Source: Acephala macrosclerotiorum
Taxonomy: Eukaryota; Ascomycota; Leotiomycetes; Helotiales; Mollisiaceae
Direction: 5' to 3'
Assembly: GCA_014904845.1 (NCBI GenBank)
Contig: MU119226.1
Coordinates: 62,001-126,000 of the forward strand
DNA: 64,000 nucleotides
Shown: piece after piece, positions 1 to 12,472 of the stretch
Layout: each line of letters begins with the position of its first letter
Numbering within the stretch: the stretch's first letter is position 1
Notes under the pieces: model-generated
The model's input: the letters and a program-made list of their open reading frames with translations, nothing else
Databases searched by the model: none
Told to the model about the DNA's origin: nothing
Translations under genes and position numbers: made by a program

Positions 1-214
1 CCCCTCCAACAGCCACCAGCGTGTCGAGTATGTAGTAAGTACTGTTGTCGATCTCCACGTTCTTTCCGCCTCCTGCAATCCCAGATATCGTGCCTCCATT
101 TCCTAGGCGAATCGCCTTGTAAATTATAGACCCTTTTCTAGCATCGCTAACTGGTTGCAGATATTCAACATGCGGACTTACTCGAGGGCTGCTGGCCACC
201 CAGTACGTAGCTAC
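1..214 (-). CDS. possible partial exon running off the left edge
   Basis: Reading the reverse strand from a plausible acceptor AG at 215-216, one frame stays open for all 71 codons to the window edge, with no ATG. The peptide has Gly-rich stretches (GNGG, GIAGGG) and looks more coding than its surroundings, but I do not recognise the family. An open stretch this long can arise by chance, so this is only a candidate internal exon of a gene lying to the left. Confidence 0.25.
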
Positions 215-1623
215 CTGCCTCTTTAGTACCACTGACTATCTTGCTGACTACTATAGAGCATGTTCCTGAGCCCGACACATAGCACACAGCCAAGTGCTAT
301 GCTACGCGTTGTTGCTGCTCCGCAACAGTTCAGATTAACGAACGACAACCCCGACTACGCTGTATGTGTTCACTGTCCAGCTTTTTCTCATTTCCATCAG
401 TCAACTGGTGATTTCATCGTCGCTAACGCATTGCAGTACTACAACTCATCCGTCTTTTGCAGGATACCCATAGACTCAGGATTAATTTTCTCTTTCGCTA
501 GTTCCGTTTTAGTCTCTGGACGTGAGCAACTGCTGCTTTAACCTGAGCTGAGGGCGAGGAGACCTGAGCCGAGGGTGAGCCTACCTGAGCAGAGCTTGAG
601 CACAGCCTAAGCATCCTGAGAACGCCCTAAGTCAGCCTGCGCACCAATATGGAGCCCATTTTGGCCTCCTGTGTGCCCCAGTTTCTTTATTTAACTTTGC
701 TTGGAAATCCGTTTTTGCTCCCTTATAGGGTTTCTGCTGGAGCTGATTTTGGATCCCTCCTATCAAACAGCACGTAACTAGTAGTTTAGCCTTATAATTT
801 ACTAGAGTAATCTTAATACATAAAACGCCATCCCTTTCTCAAAGTTCTATATTACTTCTATCCTTCTACCTATCTTAAGAAGCTAATATTATATTTACAT
901 AGATATAACTTAATACTGTTGTGGAATCATGTGGACAGCATCACAGGTCACCTGGCGGTCACGTGGTGCAGGGTAAGACTAGCCGGATATGGCTTAGCTC
1001 AGTCTGCATGCTCTCCATATGAGAGCATTTCCACCTTGACCTCTTCCTTCCCTAGTGAATGCCCTATTCTACCTTAGCTTCTGCGCCTGCTGTGCCCATC
1101 TCCTAGTAGTCATACTACCAAGGGCATCGCATCTCAATAAATACTTATAATAAATATATTCCTAAATTTTTACCCGCTAGATAAAAGATTAAAGAAGCTC
1201 GAATTTCAGATTCTGATCGTCCTTACAACCCTAGAATGATTTTAGAAGTAGTGGAACGGAACCGACGTTACACAGAAACAGTGAGTGTATAGAGGGGTTG
1301 AGGATGTGTCAAGACAGATTTAGGGGTGCTGATGCTTGCAGTTTAAGTGGCCAGCGGTGTACGGCCCCCAGCAGGGGTTCCGTATGCACTCACGTCACAC
1401 CGCCCGAATCCTCAAAGCAAAAGTCCAATTGGACCCGAAAGGTTGGTTTCTTTCGTAGGGTCCTGTGCCTTAAAGCCCAACCATAACCTTATGTGAAGTT
1501 CAAGTGTCCGTCGCAATATTACAGGAATCTAAGAGCTGTGAATTTAGTCTTCTACTACACCTGCCACTTGCGTTAGAACTGCCTCACAAGTCAAATTTTC
1601 GAAATCGGAACCCGAGCTTCAAT
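215..1623. other. gene-free stretch with repeat-like sequence
   Basis: I see no convincing gene here. Positions about 541-640 are rich in CCTGAGC/GAGCTGAGGG motifs, which resemble the block at 12473-12584. An AT-rich tract lies at about 780-916, followed by the candidate LTR at 917. The short open frames at 260-541 and 1298-1486 show no domain or codon signal. Confidence 0.5.
917..1162 (+). mobile_element. candidate solo LTR (Copia-like), degenerate
   Basis: The block begins with TGTTGTGGAATC, carries the inverted repeat ATGCTCTC (1008-1015) / GAGAGCAT (1021-1028), and ends in an AT-rich tail with AATAAATA, as in the R/U5 part of fungal LTRs. I could not find a clean target-site duplication or the second LTR, so the right boundary is approximate and the identification rests on appearance. 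Confidence 0.3.
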
Positions 1624-3040
1624 ATGGATGACTATCGGGCGTCTGCCATGTCTGGGCTGTTTGATGCGCCCGAAACAGCTGAGTCCGAACTCGACGAAGG
1701 GGTGAAGGAATGTATGTCATTTTTAGAAGCGAGAAGGGAGGTATTATGGTATTAATTATTCAACCCGCTGATTAAGACGACTCGTAGGTCTACCTCCAGC
1801 ATCAGAAGTGCTTTCAGTCAAAGGTCATGGCGCCAGCCTCTGGACTCGATCCGCACGAGTAGACACCAAATTAGCTGACGGAACGCCAAAGTCCTACTTT
1901 CTGAAGGTAAGACTATATTCCACTTCATGAGAAACCAATTTGTTCTCAGACCAAACTCAGAGCTAACAATGCTGTTGGGTCTACGTAGGTAGCCACGGGA
2001 GATAATGGGCTGAGCATGATGCGGGGAGAGTTCGAGTCATCAAAAGCTATCAACGTAGTCATATCAGGTTTCGCACCGGGGCCCGTCGCCTGGGGTACAT
2101 TCAAATCAGATCCCGATCTCCACTTCTTCTTGCAGCATTTTCACGAAATGGACTCAGAGCTTCCAGATCGGGAGAAGCTTGCCTCCAAGCTGGCAGAAAT
2201 GCACACAAAGAGCTCGGAGATGCATTTGCAGATGAAGGCACCATACGAGGATTCTGGAAAGCCAAGGTTTGGTTTCCATGTCACGACACATATGGGGAGT
2301 CTGCCGCAGGATAACAGGTGGACGGATACTTGGGAGGAGTTTTGGGTGCAAGGGTTCAAACGCATGTTAGAACTTGAGGAGAAGGTGCAAGGCCCACAAC
2401 CTGAGGAGATGAAGAATTGCCTTCCTCCGCTTTTCGAGAAGGTCATACCCCGCCTTCTGAGACCCATGGAGACTGATGGTAGAACCGTCAAGCCCTCTCT
2501 CATCCATGGCGATCTTTGGCATGGAAACGTTTCGACCGACGTCGAAACGAATGAACCGATTGTGTATGATGAATGCTGCTTCTGGGGTCACAATGAGAGT
2601 AAGCATTCTGAGATAATTATTTTGGATTATGTCTAATATGTATACGCAGATGATCTCAGATCCATGCAAGATGGACCTCGTCATAAGCTAGGCCGTCCTG
2701 CGCGCTTGGCATACCTAGCTAACTGTCCTCCTGCTTTCCCCGTTGAGGATTTCGACGCCCGAAATGCTCTTTATCAGCTGCAAGTCTACTCAATGGCCCG
2801 TGAGCAGAGGCCCCCACCACTGATACTTTTTGTAGGCGATATTATCTCCATGATTCGGCATTGTTCCCAAAATTCAACAAACTCCGTCCAGAGTGAGTCC
2901 ATGGCGTGTGGTTATTATAGAGCCGTGGCTAACAGACACGAAGGTTCGTCGTCGAAGCCACAAAATTGATCAACATGTATCCAGATGGATATGAAGGATG
3001 GTTGAAGAACTCAGCGAGCGCCCATTCGACTGTTGTTTAG
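1624..3040 (+). CDS. fructosamine/ketosamine-3-kinase family protein
   Basis: Six exons: 1624-1711, 1788-1906, 1989-2598, 2650-2779, 2836-2892 and 2944-3040. They join in phase to 366 residues. The APH-type catalytic motif HGDLWHGN is at about residues 242-249 (Asp244, Asn249), and the kinase-fold N-lobe and the lysine-bearing strand (YFLK before VATGDNG) come before it. Known family members phosphorylate fructosamines and ribulosamines on glycated proteins, as cytosolic repair; that role is inferred here. The fourth intron (2780-2835) uses a GC-AG pair with the consensus donor GCAAGT; only this choice restores the frame (QL-RYYLHDSALFP). The start is the first ATG in frame with the conserved exon. 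The short C-terminal exon ends in TAG. The next gene is convergent. Confidence 0.85.
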
Positions 3041-3157
3041 GGGGCAAACTCTCCGTGGGAGATTGTAGTGATGTGTGGTTTCATGATTGACTTGACTTCC
3101 TCTCGGTAGAATAAGACATCTTTCTCTCCAAAGTATAGGAGTATGTCGCAAGATATT

Positions 3158-3572
3158 CAGCGCCGGGACATGCCCAGCCTAGCCTCAGCCAGGGGGTAAG
3201 CAAGGCTTGGCTGATCAGGTCTGAAGGCTAGGCTGAAGCAGGCTGATTAAATTTGAGGTCAAATCAGGCTGGCTGAGGCGGACATAATAGATTGGGAGGC
3301 AGAAGAAGGCTGACCAGGCTGCCCCTTTTTTAGAGTTCAGTAGCGCAGATCTTTATTTCCCCCACCTTTTAGAGTTCAAGCTAAAAAAAAAATAACCCCT
3401 ACTCTTATATCTCTACCCAGCCTCAGCTTGCCAGATCCCTAAGCTAGGCTGGCGGAATAGATCCTACAGGCTAGGCGTAGGCTGGCTGATCAGTAAATTC
3501 TCCTGGCGAGGAGTAGGAAGGCGCAGGCAGGCTGCAGGCTGGCGTTTTTAGGCTGGGCATGTCCCGGCTCTG
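3158..3572. mobile_element. hAT-type MITE, 415 bp, with 8-bp target-site duplication
   Basis: The ends are a near-perfect inverted repeat: CAGCGCCGGGACATGCCCAG at 3158 and, read on the other strand from 3572, CAGAGCCGGGACATGCCCAG, with one mismatch over at least 20 bp. It is flanked on both sides by AAGATATT (3150-3157 and 3573-3580). CAG...CTG ends with an 8-bp duplication are the signature of hAT elements. There is no transposase, so it is non-autonomous. The interior is full of GGCTGA/GCCTCAGCC-like subterminal motifs. It sits in the 3' end of the reverse-strand NLR-like gene and supplies that gene's stop codon. Confidence 0.88.
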
Positions 3573-6500
3573 AAGATATTCGTCCCTGGGTCCTATCGAA
3601 TTGTACGGTGGTGGGTTATTTAGTATGGCTTTGTGCCCAGTTCCTCGTTTTATGACAGCAATCTTAGCCTTATTCACAAAAATCATATCCCCTTTCGCAG
3701 CGAGTTGAAAGATCAGGCGATGACTTCTGTTGATCCACTCATCTGGAATGAACATGTGAGATGTACACTCATTTCCGTCTCCAGAAAACTTCAACGAGCA
3801 GACCCAGAGGTCTTTGTTGAGGAAAAATAGCGTAGAACTGTTGACTCCGATTAAATGCTCAATCTGTGCGGTCCCACGGTCGAAGCGGTCAAGAACAGAT
3901 ATCTCTTCAGCATCAGCTCTACAGATTGAGCTCTCGAGTAAGCAGAAATGAGTGGTAGAATGGTTTTTATCGAATTTCGATAGTTTTAGGATGAAGATCT
4001 TCCCGTCAGGGGAGGTGGTCACTTCTTGAACGGTGAGCTGACCCTTCGCGTTGCAATTCAATCTCACCCCACCGACACCTGAGACTTCGTGCAAGGTATT
4101 CCAACCGTAGAACTTCAGAAGATCAGGCTCCATAGCGATTACTTGGTCTGGATTTGTTGGATCGTTCACCCATCGGCCGGCGGAAGCAGCTTGAATCGAA
4201 CGCATGGTCTTCTCGCCTTGAAGTTGAAATACAAACACTCTCTGTGTTGTAACCACTAAAAGATGCGTGCCTGAAATATTAAATAGAAGTTGCTTGATGG
4301 GACTCGTCAACTGAGTGGTGAAAACCTCTGATACAATTTCCCATTCCTTCCTGTGTCGTAATTCCTTCACCAGCACACCATTGACTCCATCCACGCTAGC
4401 AATGAAATTCGATTTCGAATTCCAGATTATATCGGTGATCCAATACTTTGCCGCATGTCGATACATGTTCTTGAGCTTTTTACCTGTCGCAGTACTGTAT
4501 AGTGCAACAAAGCCGTCGTCCATTCCACAGAAAATAGCATCTCCATCGGTGAGACATACCAGCGCTGTAATTTCCATCCTGCCTTCGTCCGAGGGCGAAG
4601 CAAAATCTTCCATTGGCAGGGCAATAGCGTCTGATACGCTGTCCGTATCTTGCGAATCGGATAACATTAGCAGTGGCGGTGCCCATACATTGCATTGGGA
4701 TTCGCGAATGTCGACAATTCGCTGACTGTCACTACTGAAAGCCAACGTCCGTAAATTAATATCAGAGGTGTGAATGATCCTGTAGAGCAACTTCAAGGTC
4801 TCGAATTCGTAGAGCATGATAATGCCTGAGCTGCTGCCAACTCCCAAAGTGCGACCATCTGGACTGCTAGCGAGTATTGCAGCTTCAGAATCTTCGACCG
4901 CGGCAACTAAAGTCTGTTGATTAGGATCAAAAAGGGCCAATGTGCCGTCAATATACGTGACAGCGAGCAGACCGATATCAGGATTTGGGTTGAATTTTAT
5001 GGCCAGGATCGCCTCAACGGGCTGGTCCCCTGCTGACGTGTCAGGATCGGAAGAAGCATCTTTTTCACAACAGCCGATGTATTCGTCATTATCCAGGTCC
5101 GTCAGAGTAACAGGTTGACCTCTGTGGACAGTGGCGAGCATGTTTGATGCCAAAGAGAAGCTAGCGCAGGTAATATCACCTCCTTGAAAAAGAGAGACAC
5201 CACCGGCGAGAGAATTCTTTCTGAGCTTCGTCCTTACAGCTTCTCCGTCCGCGCAGTCTCTGATTACAAGGTTGTTGCTTCTCGTAATTGTCATAAGACA
5301 CTGATCTTGATCCGTGAAAGCAAGAGCAAGTGGCTCTCCTGGGGTGCTTTGAAACCACAGTTGGCTTCCATCAGCAACATTGAACAACCGAATCCTCCTG
5401 AGCCCACCGCAAACCAAAAGATCTCCTGTGAGGTTATATCGCAGTATCTTGACAACTTCTTGATGTTGCAAGACCTGAAGTTCTTGAAATGTTGTGTGAT
5501 CATAAATGTAGACAGCTCCGTTCTGGAGGCCAACAGCAAAGCTTGAGTCTCCATAAGCAACTGCTGTTGCTGTCTTTCCATGGAAAGAAATACTGCAAAG
5601 GCGGTCATCCCACACACGCTGAGATAGACCGAGGATTTGTATACCCTTGGTGTCTTTATATTGCGATGCTATAGCGCTCTCGGGGGGGGCCAGGGGTGGT
5701 ATCAAGCCAAAAATTGAAGACGGACAGCGCAGCAAGTTCTTGCCAAATTTGGCTACCAAACGGATGAGGTCAATAGACCAGCTTTGAATCAACTGTGATT
5801 TTCGGTCCAAAAGCGGCCTGTACTTCGCTCTTGCCTGCAGGTACCCTCGCAAATTTTGAGACGCCCGAACCAGAGCGTCTAGCTTCCCTCTGTAGGCAAT
5901 ATGCTCAATCCAGGTTAAGGCATTTGTTGTCAAGAATGCGTATATCTGGTCAACAAAGTCATCGTCATCAGAATGACTCCTTCTTATGTGATCACTGAAG
6001 TACGTGCAGGCATACTCCGCAAACGGAGAGTTGGATATCCGCCGTTCGATACGTAGTATTGAATGTCCCGAGAGGCCTTGCGTCCGGACAGGCCTCATCT
6101 GGCTGCTCCGCAGAAACTTTAAACAGGCCAAACCGAGCTGCCGATTAGCATCTGCGGACTGAACTCTGAATTCGGATTCAAGATCTGGACTTAGGAGGAA
6201 ATCTCTGGCCGTCTTGTGAACCAAGCACACTCGTGTCGCTTTGTCAATGTAAATGAGATTACCGCAGGATGATCTGATGGTTTGCTCAAAAATCATCATG
6301 TTGAACTGAATTTTGAGTGCATCTGTGAGCTCCAGAACGGTAAGTGGGCGAACAGCACATGCTATAAGGCTCAAGATAGTTTTCGAAACACGCTTTTTCT
6401 CATCACTGTCATTTTCTGACTCTGTGAGAGACTTCAGCGTTCGTTCGTATAGCCGATGCATGCCAGGCGGCATCTCTTCTAGGATATGCTCAACCTCCTC

Positions 6501-8552
6501 GGCATTGTATGCATGATTTTCGAGTTCTTCCATGACAAGGTTGGCCCAGAGAAAACAGCCCTCAGACTTTTCGACAATTCTTTCAACAAGCTCTCGCTGA
6601 CCTCCATCATTCTGGTGCCCGAGGGCAATTCCAAGGCCTTTTTCTACAAACAGTCTGATGCTTTTGTGTGTGTTGTCGAACGACATCTGCTCCTCTTGAA
6701 TCCGGCTGCCGAGGAGTGACAGTTTACCCTGGAGTTGAAGGGAAGGCCGACTTGTCAGTAAGACACGCAGAGGAAACCCAGACTCGATCTTGGCCAACAT
6801 AGGAAGAAGGGAAGCATAGTCTTTGCATTCGTCCAGAGCATCAATCACCCAGTATTGAGGTTGTGCGAAGTCGCATCGGAATATACCAGAGATGAATAGC
6901 TTGCGCCAAATAAGTTTCTCGTTATCTTTGTCGAAATGTACGCCATTGTCATTCATTGTGAGAATCTTCTCTCGGACGTTGGAGCTTAGAAGTGCCATTT
7001 GATACGCAAGCGAACGGAGAAGGCCACTGATCGTAGACTTGGCTCTATCTTCTGATGAGAAATAATAGTAGCTGCAGTCCAGATTGAAACTTTCAAGATG
7101 GTTGATAACTTGACTTGTCAATACCGATTTTCCGGTTCCTGGCATCCCATGAAGCCATATTGCCTTGAAAAGATCTGGTTCTTTGGGAGGAAAAGACGGT
7201 GTCCGTTTCCCCAAGACACAATCTCGCCACTCACGGAACATCGGTTTGGAGGTAAACCAAGAGCATGATTCAGGCATACACAAATCCTCGAACTCTATGA
7301 GGTCATCCTCCGGCTTTTCTCGCACACCAAGGTAGTCCCTCAATGCGTGGAGTTGATCTAGGTGGGAAACATGTTGTTGAGCAGACACTTCGAATTCTCA
7401 TTAGTGAACGATAAGGGTAAAAGATTCAGCATAATCTAACCTTCTTTGAGTATTGAATCAACAGTCTGGCTAAGCGCGTTCCGCAGCGTGATGAAATCTC
7501 GATCCGTTGGCTTCTCGAATTTGCACACGCCTCGGTGATTCTTGTTAAGTGGCATCCTCTGCTCATTCACGTAGCCTAATGTCGCGGATTGTTGATTGAC
7601 AATCATTCGAGACGATCCTGCCCATGTCTCCAGTGTTTCGTAGAAGGAGAACAATTGCACATCTTGCGAATAGCGTGGGAATTCGCTGTTAATCAACTGG
7701 ATCATTGCCGACGTTGGCTTGAGATCTTGTACAAACGGCTTTTCACCATGAAAAGGGGAAAGGCTGATGAGGGTTTGAGCAAGTTGAGAGCTCTCGGAAC
7801 CTTGATGTGGTGTTGCAAGGAAATATAAACTATGTATCCGCCTGCCAATTTGCTGGTAATTCGTATTCACGCGGGCTTCAATGTATGCCTAGGTCATTAG
7901 CTCGAATCGGCGAAAGGTTGGGGTTGGAGAGTACCTTCTTGGCTACTAAGCCGCCCAAACTATGTGCGATGAGAACAATCTTACTTTCCAGAGAACTCCT
8001 GATTGAAGGCGAGGCATGTATAGCCCCTAGAAGGGACTCTGCGATATCGTGAACATTGAGAATACTGCCTCTTGTATCATGCCACGTTGATTTGTATCCG
8101 AAACTGTGGACTCGGACATTTTGGAAAGCGGGATCTTTCGACAGCCATTCTTTGGGCCAGAAGTGATGGAGCTTCGAGCTGAAGCTCCATGTCTTGCGAG
8201 AGCCTCCTCCAAGGCCGTGTATAAATATGAATTCGAGGAGTGGTTCGGAGGGGCAGTGGATAGTGACTAGACCGAGGGGGCCCCAGGTGTCTTCCTCGTC
8301 GAAAGAGAGCTGCTGATCCTTCAACTGTAGGCCTGATAATACCCTCTCAAGGGAGAGAAAATCGAACTTCGAGTTGTTTCTCCGCCGTCGACCGAACTGC
8401 AATGGAACACAAGCGTCAGTCACGATGAGCTGGAGTAGAAATGTATTGAGTCGTCGAAGAGAGCGGCAGTGGGATGTTGTCGGACGACTCACATGGATCT
8501 CCATCACTAATTTTGCGGGTCGCCGTAGGTAGGGCCAAAGAAGATAGCTCAA
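3471..8552 (-). CDS. NLR-like protein: SesB-type esterase + NACHT + WD40
   Basis: Exons on the reverse strand: 8552-8493, 8396-7935, 7888-7441 and 7387-3471; phases close on 1,628 residues. The N-terminal alpha/beta hydrolase has HGLGGG (80-85), the nucleophile elbow AHSLGG (Ser166) and ATPHQGS, as in fungal SesB-like NLR effector domains. The NACHT domain has P-loop GMPGTGKS (404-411) and Walker B YWVIDALDECKD (about 502-513). The C-terminal half holds divergent WD40 blades (for example DGRTLGVGSSSGIIMLYE). Such proteins are candidate intracellular receptors in heterokaryon incompatibility or defence; that role is inferred. The last 33 codons lie inside the hAT MITE, so the native C-terminus has been replaced. 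The initiator could instead be the internal Met at residue 17. It is divergent from the MFS gene. Confidence 0.85.
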
Positions 8553-9110
8553 TGTTGGTCATTGAATGGCAAGCAGAACTTTCACACTTGCTGCTTTGGC
8601 ATCATCGTCCGTCAAGACCCGCGCAAAAGAACCATTCTCCTCGGCAAAGGGACGAGGCTCAGCAGTAAGGTTACGCGCCCTCACAACAAAAGTTGGGGGC
8701 CAGGCCTTCACCACACCAGCCCACCATTGCACATGTCTACAGTCTCCTTTATCGGAAAAAATTCCCTTCTAGGACGTTCGAAACCTTTCCTGTCCATACA
8801 GTCCTACGATGCCTTGAGGCAAGACGCTGTCGATCCGTCCGACGACGCCGACGCCGACGCCAACGCCACCCCAACCCCAACCCCACGGCCGCGACCCGAT
8901 CGGGACCGAACCCCGCAAGGCTTGCTGAACGCGCGGAACACCCAAGTAGGTAGAACAAATTATCTAGCCTCCCCAAACGACTCATGCAGCGGTGAACATC
9001 TGATACTCTGATACGTTTCCCCACTCCATGTTTCTGCAAGCCAGACATACAGAGCGAAGTGTGCCTAATTTGCTGCCTACCTGCAAAATCCGTCGTCGGG
9101 TCAAATCATC
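8553..9110. promoter_or_regulatory. shared divergent promoter region of the NLR-like and MFS genes
   Basis: These 558 bp separate two gene starts pointing away from each other, so any control elements are shared or interleaved. A GC-rich, three-base periodic tract (GACGCC/CCAACC-like) lies at about 8835-8910. It makes open frames on both strands that encode only low-complexity peptide, which I do not call a gene. Confidence 0.45.
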
Positions 9111-11125
9111 ATGTCAAGTACCAGCGATGATCTCAAACACCTTCAACATCAACCCACCATTGAAGACACGCACAACTTGCAATTAAAGCAAAGCGTACCT
9201 CCCCCTTCAACTCAGAAATTACCATACTCAGCATTCACGAAATGGCAAAAGCGTTGGATCGTATCACTCATAGCGTCTACGGCTTGGTTTTCCCTACTTA
9301 GCAGTTTCATCTTCTTCCCGGCCATTACCACCCTGGCAGAAGACCTGCATACAACAGTTGGAAGAATCAACCTTACCGTGACTTCTTACTTGATCTTCGC
9401 AGCAATTACTCCTTCTATTGTAGGGAATTTTGCAGACCTTTCTGGAAGACGACCTGTATATATTGCAACTATAACGCTCTACGTTGCTGCGAACATTGGA
9501 CTTGCATGTCAGAGCTCATTTGCGGCTTTGTTCGTGCTTCGTATGCTTCAGTCTGCTGGCATCGCTGGTACAGCCCTTCATTCTCAGGAATAAGAGACGG
9601 AAGCTGTGCTAAGTCCTACAGGTAGCTTTTCGGTCTCATATGGAGTTATAGCAGATATAGCCAGTCCGGCCGAAAGGGGTTCGTTTGTCGGAGCCGTTGC
9701 TTTTGGGTACGTATATTTCAACGCTGAAATATTAATCTAGCTAATTACTTCTCTCCAGTACCAATACGGCACCTAGCATTGGTCCCATCTTAGGAGCGGT
9801 GATCAATGCCCGTGTAGGATGGAGGTGGATATTCTGGCTCCTAGCAATTCTAGCCGGCACCTGCCTAAGTTTGATTTATCTTACACTCCCGGAAACGGCT
9901 CGAGCTGTCGTCGGTAATGGTGGTATCCCTGCACATGGAATTCATGCGGTGCCGTTCAAGAGGATGGCTGGAAGACCGTGTGCAATCGAGTCCATCAAAA
10001 CCTTCAGCCTTTCAACTCGAAAGCGATGGCAGGTCCCAAATCCATTGACATGCCTTAAAGTTCTCCTTCTCAAAGATTCCGCGCTCGTGATTCTGGTGCT
10101 CGGGATTGTATATATGACATACACGTGTTTGCAAGCATCACTGTCGACTCTTTTCATCCAAGTATACGGCTTCGACCATCTGCAAGCTGGATTGATATAC
10201 ATACCTTTTGGTCTCGGCTGTGCATTGATGGCGTGGAGTGCAGGTTACTCTCCTCCTCTCATAACCCGCAGCAACTTATCTGACACACTGTAGGCAAGAT
10301 TCTGGACCACGATTATCGCCGCACTGCTAAATCCCACAATTTCACAATCGACAAGAAACACGGAGACGAGCTTCTCAATTTCCCGCTCGAAAAAGCCCGA
10401 ATTACAAGTATTTTCTATCCAGTCACAATCGCAGTTGCAAGCACTGTCGGCTACGGCTGGTGCCTGGAGACAAGAACTGTGTGTACTTCACCCCTTCTTC
10501 TAAGAAATAATATCTGAACAAATCGTACAGCATTATGCGATTCCACTCATTCTTCAGTTCTTCCAAGGCGGTTCACTGCAAGCTTGTTCCACTGTAGGCT
10601 CCCCATAACCTACCCAAAAGTGAACTGTCACTCCGCATAAGCCTGACTGACCAGCGTATGCTGTACCAGATCCTGAACACGCTCCTGATGGATCTCAACC
10701 AAGACAGCGCATCCACTTCGCAAGCTTGCTGCAACTTCATCCGATGCTTTTTAGCGGCCGCTGCATTAGGTTGCCTCGAACCCCTTATTAATGCGGTTGG
10801 TGTCGGCTTCTGCTTCACTATCATTGCTAGTATCACCTCGATATGTGTTCCAGTTTTATTGCTTGAGCGTGCGAGGGGTTGGGGGTGGAGACATGCGAGG
10901 GAGAGTGCTAGGATTGCGGTTATGGAGCGTGCCAGGGAGGAAGGAATAGTAGGAGAGAAGCTGGAGCTGGGGAATAGTAGACGCCCCGGGGAGATGGAGA
11001 AGCACGCAACGGAAGTTACTGAACCAGAAAATTTGCTCGAGAAGCGAGAGCCTGCTTGGCCAAGCAGCAAACAGCGTCCCGCTACAGCGTGCAGTAGGAC
11101 AGCTACATGCTCGGGGTCTATATAG
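9111..11125 (+). CDS. MFS multidrug transporter (DHA1-like)
   Basis: Six exons: 9111-9567, 9622-9706, 9759-10243, 10294-10478, 10531-10593 and 10655-11125, joining in phase to 581 residues. After a polar N-tail comes TM1 (SLIASTAWFSLLSSFIFFPAI), then the loop motif DLSGRRPVY between TM2 and TM3 (MFS motif A), and the motif-C-like GTNTAPSIGPILGAVI segment in TM5. Twelve TM segments are plausible, with a charged cytosolic tail. The DHA1/quinidine-resistance-like group exports drugs or metabolites by proton antiport at the plasma membrane; the substrate cannot be read from sequence. The C-terminal tail of about 100 residues is rich in Arg and Glu. Confidence 0.85.
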
Positions 11126-11244
11126 AGATTCCGGGACACGTGCTGGAAGGATGAAGCATCTCTGGGGTAAGGCCGCATTTGTTCTTCGCGTGTTCGTGGA
11201 TACTGCTCTTGATATTGCCCGGCGACGTTCTTGCAGTGTATTAA

Positions 11245-11840
11245 GTGGGCATCGTACATCGCCGCAACGAGAGGCAGAAGTCCTGCAGTGGCCCCTGGCA
11301 GCTCGCCATCCAATCACCATCCTTTAAAACGTCCATCCTGCAAAGCTTGTTTGCGAATTCCCAACACTCTCAAAACTCGAAGTGCGAGTTCACCACTGGT
11401 CTCCCTGAATCGCCCCGAATCGTCCCTTTGGACTCCAAAAATGTCGAGAATAACGACAAAGGTAGTGACTCAGAGTGGGTCACTCTTCACAATAGGAGCT
11501 TATCTCTCAGCCAAGATGATTTTCGTAGATCCAGTCTCTGCCAAAGCAAGCTTATTTTACGGCCTTAGGAGATTTGACGGCGGAAAAAGTACACGCCCCA
11601 AATCAGACTCCCTCCAAATCAACAACCAACAACTTTGACATCCACCATAGAGTCGACACATGCCGCCGTGGCTTCAAAAGGGCAGACGGCGTTACATCTC
11701 GCTGTACAGCGTTATTCACTTAGTATTCTCGGATTTTTCTTGAATAGAGGAGCGGATATAGACGCTCGAGCTTGCGAAGATATGACCCCGCTGCACTTTG
11801 TATGCAGAAAAGGCGTCACGAAGATAAGCATCCATGTGAA
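11245..11840 (+). pseudogene. ankyrin-repeat gene remnant
   Basis: One complete ankyrin unit and the start of another are clear at about 11683-11817: GQTALHLAVQ...GADIDARACEDMTPLHFVC. The TPLH and GADI signatures are intact, but no further repeats follow and the frame drifts into unrelated sequence ending at 11976. A Ser-rich open frame at 11245-11568 is in the same reading frame and is separated by a stop at 11566-11568, so it may be the upstream part of the same dead gene. No start or intron structure can be fixed. Confidence 0.45.
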
Positions 11841-12472
11841 CACAAAGCCCTCGAACTTCATATCAGACCATGATCATCCAATCACATCCAGTGCCGATAT
11901 ATACAAAAGAAAACACAAATTGAAACCCGCTTGGATTAAAATGCCAAAAAGCAGTCAAATGGATAGCCGGAATTGAACCAAAACCTAATCGGAATAAATC
12001 TATGCCAAAAGTTGAACCACCGTGCCTGATTGGGAGAATATTCGCTCCTCCAATCACCACCTTTCCCCATAATTTGCGTTTTGTTGCACATTGCAGAAGC
12101 GGGCATTTTGGTGATTTCCCATCGCAGGCACCTACTCCTCAGTGAATCCGTAATAGCCAATTCCAGTGGGCTTGGGTTGTGGTGTATGTAAACGCCAGTT
12201 CTTATATCCATCGCAAATGACTTTGACAGTAGTTAATTCCAGCTTAAAAGCCACTAAAATATGTCGCATTAATAGAGGTCGACGCTGGATTACTCACAGT
12301 TACAGTGATCAGCAGTCTGCCTTGCTTTGTGCCGCGATTCACCTGCGTTGACTTGTTCCACTCAACAGTCCTCTTCGTCAAAACTTGACGAAAATGATAT
12401 AGGAGAACCGAGGTCGGAGCAAGTGTGATTGGTGAAAAAGCGAGAAGCCAAAACACATGACAACGTGGCAAA

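Noticed and set aside
8562..9048. Open frames with DADADANATPTPTP and RRRRRRR peptides on both strands
   Set aside because: They come from a GC-rich, three-base periodic tract in the divergent promoter; low-complexity translation in several frames is not evidence of a gene.
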